Source: Lewinellaceae bacterium | GTDB taxonomy: Bacteria; Bacteroidota; Bacteroidia; Chitinophagales; Saprospiraceae | Assembly: GCA_020636255.1 (NCBI GenBank) | Contig: JACJYE010000006.1 | Location: 186,001-250,000, forward strand | Direction of reading: 5' to 3' | DNA length: 64,000 nt | Shown: positions 16,505 to 25,453 of the stretch, piece by piece | Numbering within the stretch: the first letter of the stretch is position 1 | How the letters are laid out: every line of letters begins with the position of its first letter | The notes under the pieces: generated by a model | What the model saw: the letters and a program-made list of their open reading frames with translations, nothing else | Told to the model about the DNA's origin: nothing | Database searches by the model: none | Translations under genes and position numbers: made by a program

Positions 16505-18505
16505 TTAGTTTTTCATAACCACGACATTCCGTGCCAACCGAAAGCCCAGGGAACTACTATAATCTTCCCGGTTGTCGAAGCTCCGGTTCGAACATCGCCC
16601 TTCAGTAGGGAAGCCCTCCCATGAGCCGCCCCGGATAATGTGGTAAGACCCGCTATCCGGGCCTCTAGGGTCGTGGCTATTCTCACTTTTTTCATAATAC
16701 CCCTCATCATACCAGTCCCAACACCATTCCGATACATTTCCACTCATATCATGCAACCCAATGCTATTAGCCGGGAAGCTGCCTACTGGCGCAGTATACG
16801 GATATCCATCATCTCCCGAAAAGTTCGCATAGGCATCATTGCCACCGCCATCAAGGGTTGCCGTCAAGGGCTCTTTTTTCCCCTGGCTGCGAGCGGCATA
16901 CTCCCATTCCGCTTCGGAAGGCAGCCTGTAACCGTTCGCGTTTGAACGCCAGACTACTTCTACGCCATTTATAACGTAAACTTCCTGAAGGTTTTCCTGG
17001 CGGCTACGCCAGTTGCAGTATTCAATAGCATCATCCCAACATACATTAATAACCGGCCGTCTCCCCCTGCCCCACCCCTGGTAGTCAGACGGCCTATGGT
17101 AACCCGTAGCATCGCAAAATGCGTCATATTCATCGAAAGTGACTTCATGGGTCCCCAGGAAGAAATCGCTTAACGACACGATATGTACCGGTTTTTCGTC
17201 ATCGCTACCGTCACCAAAGTTATCGCCCATTTCAAAATAACCGCCCCGGATGAAAACCATTTCGTCCGGTATTTCAATCCAGTTGCCCTGAGCCGGGTCA
17301 AATATTCGCTTTCCGAAAATTGGCTTTAAGCTCTCATCAGCCTGAGAGGCAGATTTGATAACCTTAACCCTATAAGCTGCTTCAGATACATAGCGGCCGC
17401 CAGGAAAACGCTCCTGGTAGGCCTGATAGCTTTCCTCCGTGTTTTTCAGGGAAGCAAACTGCCATTCCTGCTCTTCCTGAAGCAGAAGCACCAGGTGGGT
17501 AACTTCCGCCCGAAAATTGCCTTCCGGGAAGTCAGCCAGGTATTGCTGGCAGCCGGAAATAGTCGGGCTAGCCTGCAAAGCTGCATAGACATTGATATCG
17601 CGCTGGCGCTGCTCGAAACGCCGGGGGTCGGCCTTAACCATTTCCGAAGGAAAGAACAAAAAAGAAGAACGCGGGTCATCCCCTTCGAATTCGTTGGCGC
17701 GCGGAGCCGGCTGCGCCAGCTTGATGTAATTGGCGAACAATTCGCTGGAAGTTACAAAGGTTCCTTTATACTGCAGCTTAGACAGGCCCTCCAGAAACTT
17801 GCGGGCAAAATTAGAGCGGCCCGGCACGATATCCTCCTGAGAGTCGGAAGTAAAGAATATCCGGGCGGGGAATTCTTTGTGGTTGGCCAGCACCCTGTCG
17901 GCTTCATTCATTTCGCCGATCCGGCTAAAAGTGGGGTTTCCCATACTTTGCCACTTGGGGTCAAATGTGACGCTGTAGCAGGCATCTACCGCTACCAGAA
18001 TATGCTTGCAGTTGATCTCGCTGATAAACGGGCGCCAGGTGTTGTAAGGCAGGCCTGTGCGCAGTATCCTGTCAGGATCGGCATCGGCGGGCAGGAAATA
18101 GCCATTGTTGTATTCCTTCACCCCGTGGCCGGAAAAAAAAATGAGCAACTGCCCGTCTTTGTCCAAGGCGCCGCCGGCAAACTTCCGGCGGTATTCTTCC
18201 AGCTTCCGCTCGATGTCATCGAGCTTGGGGTCCACCACCACTTCTGTTTCAAAGCCGTATTGATCCTTCAGTACTGCCTCAATCTCCCGGGCATTCTTCA
18301 CCGAATTGGACAGGTCGGTGAGGCGGCTGTCCTGGTATTGGCTGACGGCGAAGAAGAGAGCGTAGTCTTTATGCGGCCTCAGCCTTTCAGGTGCGTTCCA
18401 TCCCGAGGCCGCCATAAATAAGGCTGAGAACAGCGCAAGTGAGCATAAAGGATGATACAGCAGCATATTAACCCAGTTGCCCGTTCGTTGGCTTCGGTGC
18501 CTCAT
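16505..18505 (-). CDS. exported caspase-like (C14) protease fused to SUMF1/FGE-like domain
   Basis: A 666-residue protein. A hydrophobic N-terminal helix (residues 15-34) predicts export. Residues 45-275 are a caspase/metacaspase-like domain with the dyad His127 (FFSGHG) and Cys176 (DACYS). A middle helical part carries Y-x4-FPGGRY-type repeats. Residues about 435-660 are a formylglycine-generating-enzyme-like (SUMF1) domain: MVFIRGGYFEMGD, EVTFDEYDAF, RLPSEAEWEYAAR, MSGNVSEWCWDWY, IIRGGSW and SLGFRLAR. True FGE has two copper-binding cysteines in the RGGSW region; here only one Cys follows, so formylglycine synthesis is unlikely and a ligand-binding role is more probable. It is the last gene of a four-gene operon, 10 bases after the other caspase gene. 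Confidence 0.85.
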   Translation of the reverse strand: MRHRSQRTGNWVNMLLYHPLCSLALFSALFMAASGWNAPERLRPHKDYALFFAVSQYQDSRLTDLSNSVKNAREIEAVLKDQYGFETEVVVDPKLDDIERKLEEYRRKFAGGALDKDGQLLIFFSGHGVKEYNNGYFLPADADPDRILRTGLPYNTWRPFISEINCKHILVAVDACYSVTFDPKWQSMGNPTFSRIGEMNEADRVLANHKEFPARIFFTSDSQEDIVPGRSNFARKFLEGLSKLQYKGTFVTSSELFANYIKLAQPAPRANEFEGDDPRSSFLFFPSEMVKADPRRFEQRQRDINVYAALQASPTISGCQQYLADFPEGNFRAEVTHLVLLLQEEQEWQFASLKNTEESYQAYQERFPGGRYVSEAAYRVKVIKSASQADESLKPIFGKRIFDPAQGNWIEIPDEMVFIRGGYFEMGDNFGDGSDDEKPVHIVSLSDFFLGTHEVTFDEYDAFCDATGYHRPSDYQGWGRGRRPVINVCWDDAIEYCNWRSRQENLQEVYVINGVEVVWRSNANGYRLPSEAEWEYAARSQGKKEPLTATLDGGGNDAYANFSGDDGYPYTAPVGSFPANSIGLHDMSGNVSEWCWDWYDEGYYEKSENSHDPRGPDSGSYHIIRGGSWEGFPTEGRCSNRSFDNREDYSSSLGFRLARNVVVMKN

Positions 18506-18515
18506 AAATTATGGC

Positions 18516-20123
18516 CTATTGGGTTTTGAAATTAAATGTGATCGTCCCGCATTCCCTGTCGACATTGCTCGGGCTGAACCTCCATTGTTTTGCGGATTCA
18601 ATTGCCAGTTCTCTAAGACGGCTAGAAACAGTAGTTGATCCTTTCTGCATAAACTGAGCGCTGATCACCGTTCCATCCGGGCCCACGCAGACTGCTACCA
18701 CAACGGTGCCGGTTTCTTGGGAGTTGTCTTTCAGTGTAGGCCTGTAAACGACTCTTCTCCCCATCAGCCCTCCCAACTGATCTCCGGGGGCAGTAGCAAT
18801 ATGCTCCAGTTGTGAAGCATTGGGGTCTCCACCAGGGCCTTCGACAACATCCTGGCGCGAGCCAAATGCACCTGCCAGTTTCTTCTTTTTTTCCTCCTCT
18901 ACCCTTCGCTGCGCCTCTGCCTCTGCTTGCCTTTGCATTTCTTCCGCCCTTTGCCTTTGCAGCCACTGCGTAGCCTGCCCGGAATACTTCCCGTCGGGAT
19001 ATTCATTCAGGTAGGCGAGATAGCCTTCCCTGTTTGCTTTCTCTTCTGCAAACTCCCAGGTCAGCTCTTCTCTGTGGTTAGCAGCCTCCTGTTCCAATTC
19101 CTGTATCCTGATTATCGCAGCCCCACGAAATGCGCCATTGGGGAACTGCTCCAGATAGGCCTTCAGCGCGCCTATGGTATCGGCATCCCGGGCGGCCCGC
19201 CATGCCTGGAGCTCCATTTCCATTGCTTTCGTTTCTTCCTGATTGGTGAGCCCTTTGTCCAAAGGGTTTTGCAGGATAAACAAGAAACCGGAGCCGGGGT
19301 CATAGTCTCCGAAATTGCCGTAATGGGGTTTGGGGCGGGCTTGTTCCAGATAAGAAAAGAGTTCGGTTGAGGTCAGAATGCCGTCGCTGCCTCCACGGCT
19401 GCGCAATGCCGCCAGGAATTTTTTGGCGAAATTGGAGTCGTCGGGCGATTGCACTTCTGTTGCCGAGGTGAAGAACATACGGGTTTTGTATTTCTCATGC
19501 TCAACGAGCAGGTATTCCCCTTCGCTCAGCGTGCCGGGACGGCCGAAATCGCCCTTGCCCCACCAATCTGGGTCGAAGGTACCGCTGTAACAGGCATCTA
19601 TGACGACCAGGATGTGTTTGCAGTTAATACTATTGAGAAAGGGCCTCCAGTAGGCATAAGCCCAGGCCGTGCGCGGCAATTTTTCCGGGTCGGAGTCTTT
19701 AGCGAGGAAAAAGCCGTTTTTATTTTCAACCATCCCATGGCCGGTAAAAAAGACGAGCAGTTGCCCATCGGAGGCCAGGCGGCCGGCGGCATATTCCTGC
19801 TGGACAAGTTTCAGTTTTTGTTCCATCTCGTCGAGGGTGGGGTCTTTAACGACCTCCGTCCTGAAGCCATAGTAAGCTTCCAGCTCTTTTGCTATCGCCT
19901 CCGCATCGCGAACGGGCCTGTTCAGAGGCCGCATGCTGTCGTATTGGTTTACGGCGAAAAAGAGGGCAAAGTCTTTACCTGCCCTGCCCGTCACCCCTTT
20001 TCCTTCCTGAGCATGGCCGTCATTGGCAAAAAACAGCAGTATGGTAATAAGAGATATGATAGCCAGGCTTTTAGAAACAAGGCCATAGCCTGACAGATTC
20101 CTGAGTCGAGCATTAAATTGCAT
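18516..20123 (-). CDS. exported caspase-like (C14) protease fused to TonB-C domain
   Basis: A 535-residue protein with a hydrophobic export helix (residues 17-33, then HAQ). Residues 50-290 are a caspase-like domain with His129 (FFTGHG) and Cys178 (DACYSG), clearly paralogous to the downstream gene. Two YL-x-(Q/E)-(F/Y)-P-(N/D)-G repeats follow (about 325-395), then a charged Gln/Glu/Arg helix (about 395-420). The end (about 450-535) matches a TonB C-terminal domain: ETGTVVVAVCVGPDGTVISA, LRELAIESAKQWRFSP, GTITFNFK. A TonB-C module on a caspase is unusual; there is no TonB-type proline spacer. Only 2 bases separate it from the upstream EAD11-like gene. Confidence 0.85.
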   Translation of the reverse strand: MQFNARLRNLSGYGLVSKSLAIISLITILLFFANDGHAQEGKGVTGRAGKDFALFFAVNQYDSMRPLNRPVRDAEAIAKELEAYYGFRTEVVKDPTLDEMEQKLKLVQQEYAAGRLASDGQLLVFFTGHGMVENKNGFFLAKDSDPEKLPRTAWAYAYWRPFLNSINCKHILVVIDACYSGTFDPDWWGKGDFGRPGTLSEGEYLLVEHEKYKTRMFFTSATEVQSPDDSNFAKKFLAALRSRGGSDGILTSTELFSYLEQARPKPHYGNFGDYDPGSGFLFILQNPLDKGLTNQEETKAMEMELQAWRAARDADTIGALKAYLEQFPNGAFRGAAIIRIQELEQEAANHREELTWEFAEEKANREGYLAYLNEYPDGKYSGQATQWLQRQRAEEMQRQAEAEAQRRVEEEKKKKLAGAFGSRQDVVEGPGGDPNASQLEHIATAPGDQLGGLMGRRVVYRPTLKDNSQETGTVVVAVCVGPDGTVISAQFMQKGSTTVSSRLRELAIESAKQWRFSPSNVDRECGTITFNFKTQ

Positions 20124-20125
20124 AC

Positions 20126-20866
20126 TTATTCTTCCTTTTTGAACAAACTAAACACCAGCTGCCCTACGTATACCCCCAGCAGCAGCTCCACCAGCGCCAG
20201 CAGGCTCGTCATATAGTCGAACTGCCCGAGAACGCCCCTTCCACGCAGGTCGATGACGTAGAAAAGTGCAAATCCATATATCAACAGTACCCCATAGGTA
20301 GTAAACTGAAAATTCCGGCTCACTCTGGGCTCCAATGCGGTGGTGGCGTATTGTTGGATATAACGCTCCCGGATACTGCTCCGCACCATCACCGTGGTGT
20401 AAGTAGCAAAGATCGGCAACAATAGCGCCAGCGTGACCATAAACTGGGCCGCCGTAAAACCGCCCGACTGCCAGAGCGTGAGCACAAACAGAACGATCAG
20501 CCCCTTGATGCCGAACATCAGCCACAGAATGTGGGTGCGCAACACCTTTTCGCGGATGCCTCTGCGTTTTTCTTTTACAACCGTACCGTCCTCCCGCAGT
20601 TCCGGCAATTTGTCCGTGATCTCCAGGATAGCCTGGCTGATGTTGACCTTCGTGCGCGCCAGGTCTTTGTAATCCAGGCCGCCACTCCTCAGCCCTTTGC
20701 GGTAATCTTCTAATCGACCTGACTGTAATATTACCTCTTTGTGCAGGTCGTCAACCTCCGTTGCTTCTGTAAAGCTCAGCAGTTGTTGGATCGCCTGCTC
20801 CAACTCATCGGCGGCCACCAGGCGGCGCAGTTCTTTTCGGATGTTCGTTTGATCAACCAAGGCCAT
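20126..20866 (-). CDS. EAD11-like effector-associated domain plus four membrane helices
   Basis: A 246-residue protein. Residues 5-88 are helical and resemble effector-associated domain 11: a leading RKELRRLVAADELEQAIQQL helix, a central VILQSGRLEDYRKG and a closing ISQAILEITDKLPE. That domain is known from bacterial conflict and NLR-like proteins as a death-like adaptor; the assignment is from remembered family features. Four hydrophobic helices follow (about 110-133, 136-161, 187-208 and 218-242), with FNRS-like charged loops between them and a KKEE tail. Its start codon overlaps the stop of the upstream gene by one base (TAATG), and the first caspase gene begins 2 bases after it, so translation is probably coupled. 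The adaptor domain would face the cytoplasm, while both caspases look exported, which is puzzling. Confidence 0.7.
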   Translation of the reverse strand: MALVDQTNIRKELRRLVAADELEQAIQQLLSFTEATEVDDLHKEVILQSGRLEDYRKGLRSGGLDYKDLARTKVNISQAILEITDKLPELREDGTVVKEKRRGIREKVLRTHILWLMFGIKGLIVLFVLTLWQSGGFTAAQFMVTLALLLPIFATYTTVMVRSSIRERYIQQYATTALEPRVSRNFQFTTYGVLLIYGFALFYVIDLRGRGVLGQFDYMTSLLALVELLLGVYVGQLVFSLFKKEE

Positions 20867-21855
20867 TACTTTTTCAGGATTGCTTTTCTTATGGCTTCTT
20901 TAAAGCTATCGGCGTAGCGCTCCAGGTAATCGTCGAAGTCCACTTCCATGCTCAGGTAACCACCCCGGCGCACCTTATCGTAAATGCCGGAGCCGTATTT
21001 GCCGTCTATTTCAATAGTCAGGATAAAGCCCTTTCCATCGGGAAACTCCCGGTATGTAATGATGAAATTGAGCAGCTCCCTTTTTACCCAATTGTAGTTT
21101 AGGCCACAACAGCTGTTGAGAATACGCGCCAGCAATGGGTTTGCCTCGTCTGTAAGCACTTCGCGGCACAAGTCCTCCACTTCGAAACGAAGCACGGCGC
21201 CATTTTCCAGCACCCGGACCATAGGGTACCGCTGTTCACATTTCGCCTTCCCATATCGCCCCCTGGCGTATTCCAACACCTTTTCATACACCGCTTCCCG
21301 GCTAAAAGCCTCCCGGATCTCAGCTTCTGACATGTCCTTCATCCCCCTGAGGTTAGCAGGAAAAATGGGCACCTCTTCGATCTTGGATTTGGGGTTGTTC
21401 TCTTCTACCTTCACCTGGCCGTCCTCAAAGTAGATACCGCGAAAGAACAACGGCTCCCGCCTGAGGTCATAAGTGTCGTAGATCTGCACGTCCGCCATCG
21501 ACTGCCGGACTTCCATGAGGCTGATCATCTTATAAAAAAGCTGCTGCTCCAGCGTGATCGGGCGCTCGGCTTCGAAGTTCTGTTTCAGGCTCTCCCATGA
21601 TCGAACGACAAAATTGATATCCGAAGAAGGGAAGCTTAGATAAAGTGAGATCCGATCCTCCTTAATGCTCAGGCCCTCTACCTGCAACATCGGCCCGAGC
21701 CCCGACTGGTTCAGCCAACGCTGGTATATTGTCTTTTGCTGGTTAAAGAATGTACTGTCCTGTCTTAGGTTGTCTGCCTGGGCATTTAACACCGTACAGG
21801 CGAGTAGCGCAGTACAGACGGAGAGCGCTTTTAATACCGCAAGAGGTTGTTTCAT
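20866..21855 (-). CDS. secreted protein of unknown family, first gene of caspase operon
   Basis: A 329-residue protein I do not recognise. The ATG at 21855 gives a signal peptide (KQPLAVLKALSVCTALLACTVLNAQA). Longer in-frame starts reach 21993 but run into the promoter space of the divergent gene. The mature part is mixed alpha/beta with four cysteines clustered around residues 215-265 (KCEQRYP, VEDLCREV, NSCCGLNYNW) that may form disulfides. The start of the operon faces a divergent membrane-protein gene 100 bases away. Its stop overlaps the next start (TAATG). Its position makes it a candidate periplasmic sensor or partner of the two caspases, which is inference only. Confidence 0.7.
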   Translation of the reverse strand: MKQPLAVLKALSVCTALLACTVLNAQADNLRQDSTFFNQQKTIYQRWLNQSGLGPMLQVEGLSIKEDRISLYLSFPSSDINFVVRSWESLKQNFEAERPITLEQQLFYKMISLMEVRQSMADVQIYDTYDLRREPLFFRGIYFEDGQVKVEENNPKSKIEEVPIFPANLRGMKDMSEAEIREAFSREAVYEKVLEYARGRYGKAKCEQRYPMVRVLENGAVLRFEVEDLCREVLTDEANPLLARILNSCCGLNYNWVKRELLNFIITYREFPDGKGFILTIEIDGKYGSGIYDKVRRGGYLSMEVDFDDYLERYADSFKEAIRKAILKK

Positions 21856-21955
21856 GGCCAAGGTTTTCGGAGTTCCCGATAAAAATATAAAATTTCCTGC
21901 CATGTAGGTAAAAGCGGGCGCGCCAGTCGGAAAAAACGGGTTATTTTGCGACACT

Positions 21956-23383
21956 ATGAAGCCCAAGGCCCTGCTTCCAGCTCTTTTTTGCATCCTGCTC
22001 TTCGCTTACTGCGCCGCCCGGGTAACGCTGCTGTCGATGACGCATGACGAGAGTACGACGGTGCTGATGTTCGCCAGCAAGCCCTGGGGGCAGATACTGG
22101 CCAATGAACCGCCGAGCGCCAACAACCACATACTCAACACCTTACTGGTCAAGTTATTCACGCTGGGCGGGCTGCACAAGGTGCTGGTGCGCCTGCCTAA
22201 TCTGCTGGCCGGTGCGCTTTTCCTTTTTTTCACTTACCGCATGGCCACAGAAGATGAAAAACGGCCTGCCTGGCAGCTGGCGGGGCTGGCGTTGCTGGCT
22301 TTCAACCCTTATTTGCTCGAGTTTTTCGGCCTGGCCCGCGGATACGGGCTGAGCCTGGGCTTTCAGATGGGCAGCCTGTTTTTCGCCAGGCGGTATATCC
22401 GCGAGCCCTCCAGCGGTGCACTCGCCTGGAGCCTGCTGCTTGCCGTTGCGGGCGCCTATAGCAACTTTACACTCTTGAATTACTTCGTAGCCCTTTGCCT
22501 GGCCCTCAACGTTATGCTGCTACGCAATCAGCGCAAAGAACGACGGGCCTCATGGCTGGCAGCCAACGGGCAGATACTGTTATTCAGCCTGCTGCTGCTG
22601 GTACTTTTATACCTACCGGTAAAGGCCAACCTCGCAGCCGGGGCTTTCTACTATGGCGGGCAGAAGGGCTTTTTCGCCGACACCTTTGCATCGTTAACCG
22701 AACACTTCATATCGAACAGAGCATATCTGGGCAAACATACAGCGACAATTTGTACCTGGGCAACGGCGCTGCTGGCCATCGGCGCCGCCGGCCGGCACCT
22801 CTGGTTATGGTTGCAGCGGCGCCGGGCAGATAGCGGCGCCTTTTTCTCCTTCCTTTTGGGCGCTATGGCACTGAGTACCATCATACAACACGCCTGGCTG
22901 GGCACGCCCTACCTCACCGGCCGTACAGCCTTATCCTTTTACCCGTTAATGGCGCTTGCCATTTGGGAGCTGTTACGTGCAACGCCTGCATGGGCAGCAT
23001 GGGCCCTTACGGCCCTGCTGACGGCCAACCTGCTGGCCAACGCCAACCTGGTGCAAAGCCAGGACTGGTGGTACGACCGCTATACCGAATCGCTAACCCG
23101 GTACGTGGCCGCCCAGCGGCAGGAGGGCCAGCATATCCGCTTCGGCGCCAGCTGGCTGTTCGTGCCTACCATACAATACTATCGCAAAGCCTGGGGCATC
23201 GGATTTTTCATAGGCCCCAATATGGACCGGGAAGTTCCCACAGACAAGTATTTCGATTATTACTATCTTCACCGGGATGAGACGGCAAAACTGCATCCGG
23301 ATTACGTGCCGGAAAAGGACTTTGGCGAGTACAGGCTTATGAAACTACCTCCGGAGAAAAAAGAGAAGCCGGGCGAGGAATGA
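21956..23383 (+). CDS. polytopic membrane protein, GT-C glycosyltransferase-like
   Basis: A 475-residue protein with about ten hydrophobic segments. The first extracytoplasmic loop has MTHDES (His30-Asp31-Glu32), the acidic motif position used by GT-C fold glycosyltransferases such as PMT/ArnT-type enzymes. PSANNH in the following loop fits the same family. The C-terminal part is a short soluble tail. It is the first of four genes: the next start overlaps this stop (ATGA), so they are coupled. Together with a DPM1-like GT2 two genes on, it likely transfers a lipid-linked sugar to an envelope acceptor. The precise donor and acceptor are unknown. Confidence 0.7.
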   Translation: MKPKALLPALFCILLFAYCAARVTLLSMTHDESTTVLMFASKPWGQILANEPPSANNHILNTLLVKLFTLGGLHKVLVRLPNLLAGALFLFFTYRMATEDEKRPAWQLAGLALLAFNPYLLEFFGLARGYGLSLGFQMGSLFFARRYIREPSSGALAWSLLLAVAGAYSNFTLLNYFVALCLALNVMLLRNQRKERRASWLAANGQILLFSLLLLVLLYLPVKANLAAGAFYYGGQKGFFADTFASLTEHFISNRAYLGKHTATICTWATALLAIGAAGRHLWLWLQRRRADSGAFFSFLLGAMALSTIIQHAWLGTPYLTGRTALSFYPLMALAIWELLRATPAWAAWALTALLTANLLANANLVQSQDWWYDRYTESLTRYVAAQRQEGQHIRFGASWLFVPTIQYYRKAWGIGFFIGPNMDREVPTDKYFDYYYLHRDETAKLHPDYVPEKDFGEYRLMKLPPEKKEKPGEE

Positions 23384-24687
23384 ATAAACTGACCCTTTTG
23401 CTGAAACGAGCCCGCGGCCTGGGGCTGCGCTACTATCTGTGGCTGATCCTGTTGTTTGCAGGCTACCGGGCAGTGACGCTCCATGCCCGCTTTTTCAACG
23501 GTATCATCTGGTCGGATGCGGAAGGGTATTACCTGTATCTACCAGCGCTGTTCATCCATGGCGGCTTCGAGGGCCTGCCGGTGCTTACCGAAGCGCAGTT
23601 CCCGATGTTTCCCGGCACCAACAAGCGCCTTACGCGCTACACCTACGGCGTTGCGCTGATGCAATCCCCCTTTTTCCTGGCCGCCCATGGCCTGGTAAAG
23701 GCCAGCGGGCAGGATGCCGACGGCTATAGCTCGTTGTACCGGCGCGCCATACAGCTGGCGGCATTGTTATATGGGTTCCTGGGGTTATTGTTGTTAAAAC
23801 GGGCGCTGGAGCGGCACTTCCGGCGCGGCATCGTATTCCTGACGGTTACCGGCCTGTATTTCGGTACTAACCTGTTCCATTACATGGTGCAGGAGCCGGG
23901 CATGTCGCACATATACTCCTTCTTTCTGTTCAGCCTGTTCCTGTATTTTACGCCGCGTTTCTGGAGTCGCCCTGGCGCGGGTATCTTCACCGGCATGGGT
24001 ATGCTGCTGGGGCTCATCACCCTCATCCGCCCGACCAACCTGGTGGTGCTGTTGTACCTGTTGCTGTTCGACATCAGCAGTTGGCAGGGCCTGCGGGAGC
24101 GGCTGCAGTTCATCGGCCGGCACTTCTGGAAGCTGCTGCTGGCGCCACTGGCCAGCCTGCTGGTTTTTATCCCACAGTTCGCGTACTGGAAGTACCTGTC
24201 CGGCCACCTTCTGCTCTGGTCGTATGGCGACGAAGGCTTCACCAACTGGGATCAGCCACGGATAGACATGGTGCTGTTCCACATCAAGAACGGCTGGCTG
24301 CTGTTCAGCCCCATGGCGGGGCTCTCCGTATTGGGTTGCCTGTTCGGCAGCTGGAAGAACAGATATAACATCGCCGTCATTTCCCTCATCCTGCTGATCT
24401 CGCTCTACACATTCGGCAGCTGGTGGTGCTGGTGGTTCGGCGGCGCCTTCGGCCACCGCAGCTTCGTAGAGTTCTATACCCTGCTGGCCTTCCCCTATGC
24501 CTGGCTGGTGGCCTGGGTTTGGGAGCAAAAAAAGCCGGTGAAGATAGCCTTTCTCTTACTGTGGCTGACACTCATTTATTACAGTTACTTCCTGACGGTT
24601 TATTACATAAGCCCGCATTACGACTGGCCCCGCTGGCGGCAGGTAACCGACTGGATGCTGCATTTTCGGCTGGGCAAAAAGCTCTGA
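23380..24687 (+). CDS. polytopic membrane protein, paralogue of the 25450-27252 gene
   Basis: A 435-residue protein with roughly ten membrane helices. The first loop has WSDAEGYYLYLPALF and a later loop YWKYLSGHLLLWSYGDEGF. Both match the protein at 25450-27252 (WDVSGYYFYLPAVF, YWKYVSGDWIVYSYQDQGF), so the two are paralogues flanking the GT2 gene. The acidic residue in the first periplasmic loop (WSDAEGYY) is compatible with GT-C catalysis. It overlaps the previous gene by 4 bases. Unlike its paralogue it has no soluble C-terminal domain. Confidence 0.7.
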   Translation: MNKLTLLLKRARGLGLRYYLWLILLFAGYRAVTLHARFFNGIIWSDAEGYYLYLPALFIHGGFEGLPVLTEAQFPMFPGTNKRLTRYTYGVALMQSPFFLAAHGLVKASGQDADGYSSLYRRAIQLAALLYGFLGLLLLKRALERHFRRGIVFLTVTGLYFGTNLFHYMVQEPGMSHIYSFFLFSLFLYFTPRFWSRPGAGIFTGMGMLLGLITLIRPTNLVVLLYLLLFDISSWQGLRERLQFIGRHFWKLLLAPLASLLVFIPQFAYWKYLSGHLLLWSYGDEGFTNWDQPRIDMVLFHIKNGWLLFSPMAGLSVLGCLFGSWKNRYNIAVISLILLISLYTFGSWWCWWFGGAFGHRSFVEFYTLLAFPYAWLVAWVWEQKKPVKIAFLLLWLTLIYYSYFLTVYYISPHYDWPRWRQVTDWMLHFRLGKKL

Positions 24688-24736
24688 TGCCCTTTTTTCG
24701 CTATTTTTAACCTAAAATCAACGAAAACATACCTTG

Positions 24737-25453
24737 ATGAACAAAAAACTATCGATCGTTATCCCCGCATACAACGAAGAACCGACCATTCATCTGATCC
24801 TGGACAAGGTAAAAGCAGTGGAACTGATCGGTGGGCTGGAAAAGGAAGTGATCATCGTAAACGACTGTTCCAAAGACGATACGGAAGGCGCCATTTACAG
24901 GTATATGGAAAACAACACCGAGCTCAACATACAGTACCATAAGCACCAGGTAAACCAGGGAAAAGGCGCGGCCCTGCACACCGGCATACAAAAAGCCAGC
25001 GGCGATTACATCATCATTCAGGATGCAGACCTGGAATACGACCCTCAGGAATACAACATCCTGCTTCGCCCCTTACTCGACGAAGTGGCCGATGTCGTAT
25101 ACGGGTCGCGTTTTATGGGCGGCAGGCCCCACCGCATCCTGTTCTTCTGGCACTCTATCGGCAACAAGTTCCTGACCATGCTGTCCAACGCCTTCACGAA
25201 CCTGAACCTGACAGACATGGAAACCTGTTATAAGCTGTTTCGCGCAGACATCATCAAGAGCCTCGAACTGAAGGAAAACCGCTTTGGCTTCGAGCCGGAA
25301 GTGACCGCCCGGATAGCCAGGGTGCCTCAAGTGCGCATCTACGAAGTAGGCATCTCCTATTACGGCCGCACCTATGCCGAAGGGAAAAAGATCAACTGGA
25401 AGGACGGCTTCCGTGCTATATACTGTATTCTAAAGTACAACCTGTTCAGATGA
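24737..25453 (+). CDS. GT2 family glycosyltransferase, DPM1 (polyprenyl-phosphate mannosyltransferase)-like
   Basis: A 238-residue GT-A-fold enzyme: LSIVIPAYNEE at the N-terminus, IVNDCSKDDT, GKGAALHTGIQKASGD, the DxD-type catalytic IQDADLEYDP, YGSRFMGG and a conserved METCYKLFRADII, as in DPM1-like polyprenyl-phosphate sugar transferases. It lacks C-terminal membrane helices. It probably makes a polyprenyl-phosphate sugar that the neighbouring membrane proteins use. The ATG at 24737 is preferred to the TTG one codon earlier. It overlaps the next gene by 4 bases (ATGA). Confidence 0.9.
   Translation: MNKKLSIVIPAYNEEPTIHLILDKVKAVELIGGLEKEVIIVNDCSKDDTEGAIYRYMENNTELNIQYHKHQVNQGKGAALHTGIQKASGDYIIIQDADLEYDPQEYNILLRPLLDEVADVVYGSRFMGGRPHRILFFWHSIGNKFLTMLSNAFTNLNLTDMETCYKLFRADIIKSLELKENRFGFEPEVTARIARVPQVRIYEVGISYYGRTYAEGKKINWKDGFRAIYCILKYNLFR

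Noticed and set aside
17495..18421. 309-residue plus-strand ORF opposite the caspase-FGE gene
   Set aside because: It is a shadow of the high-GC minus-strand gene; that gene has clear conserved motifs and this frame has none.
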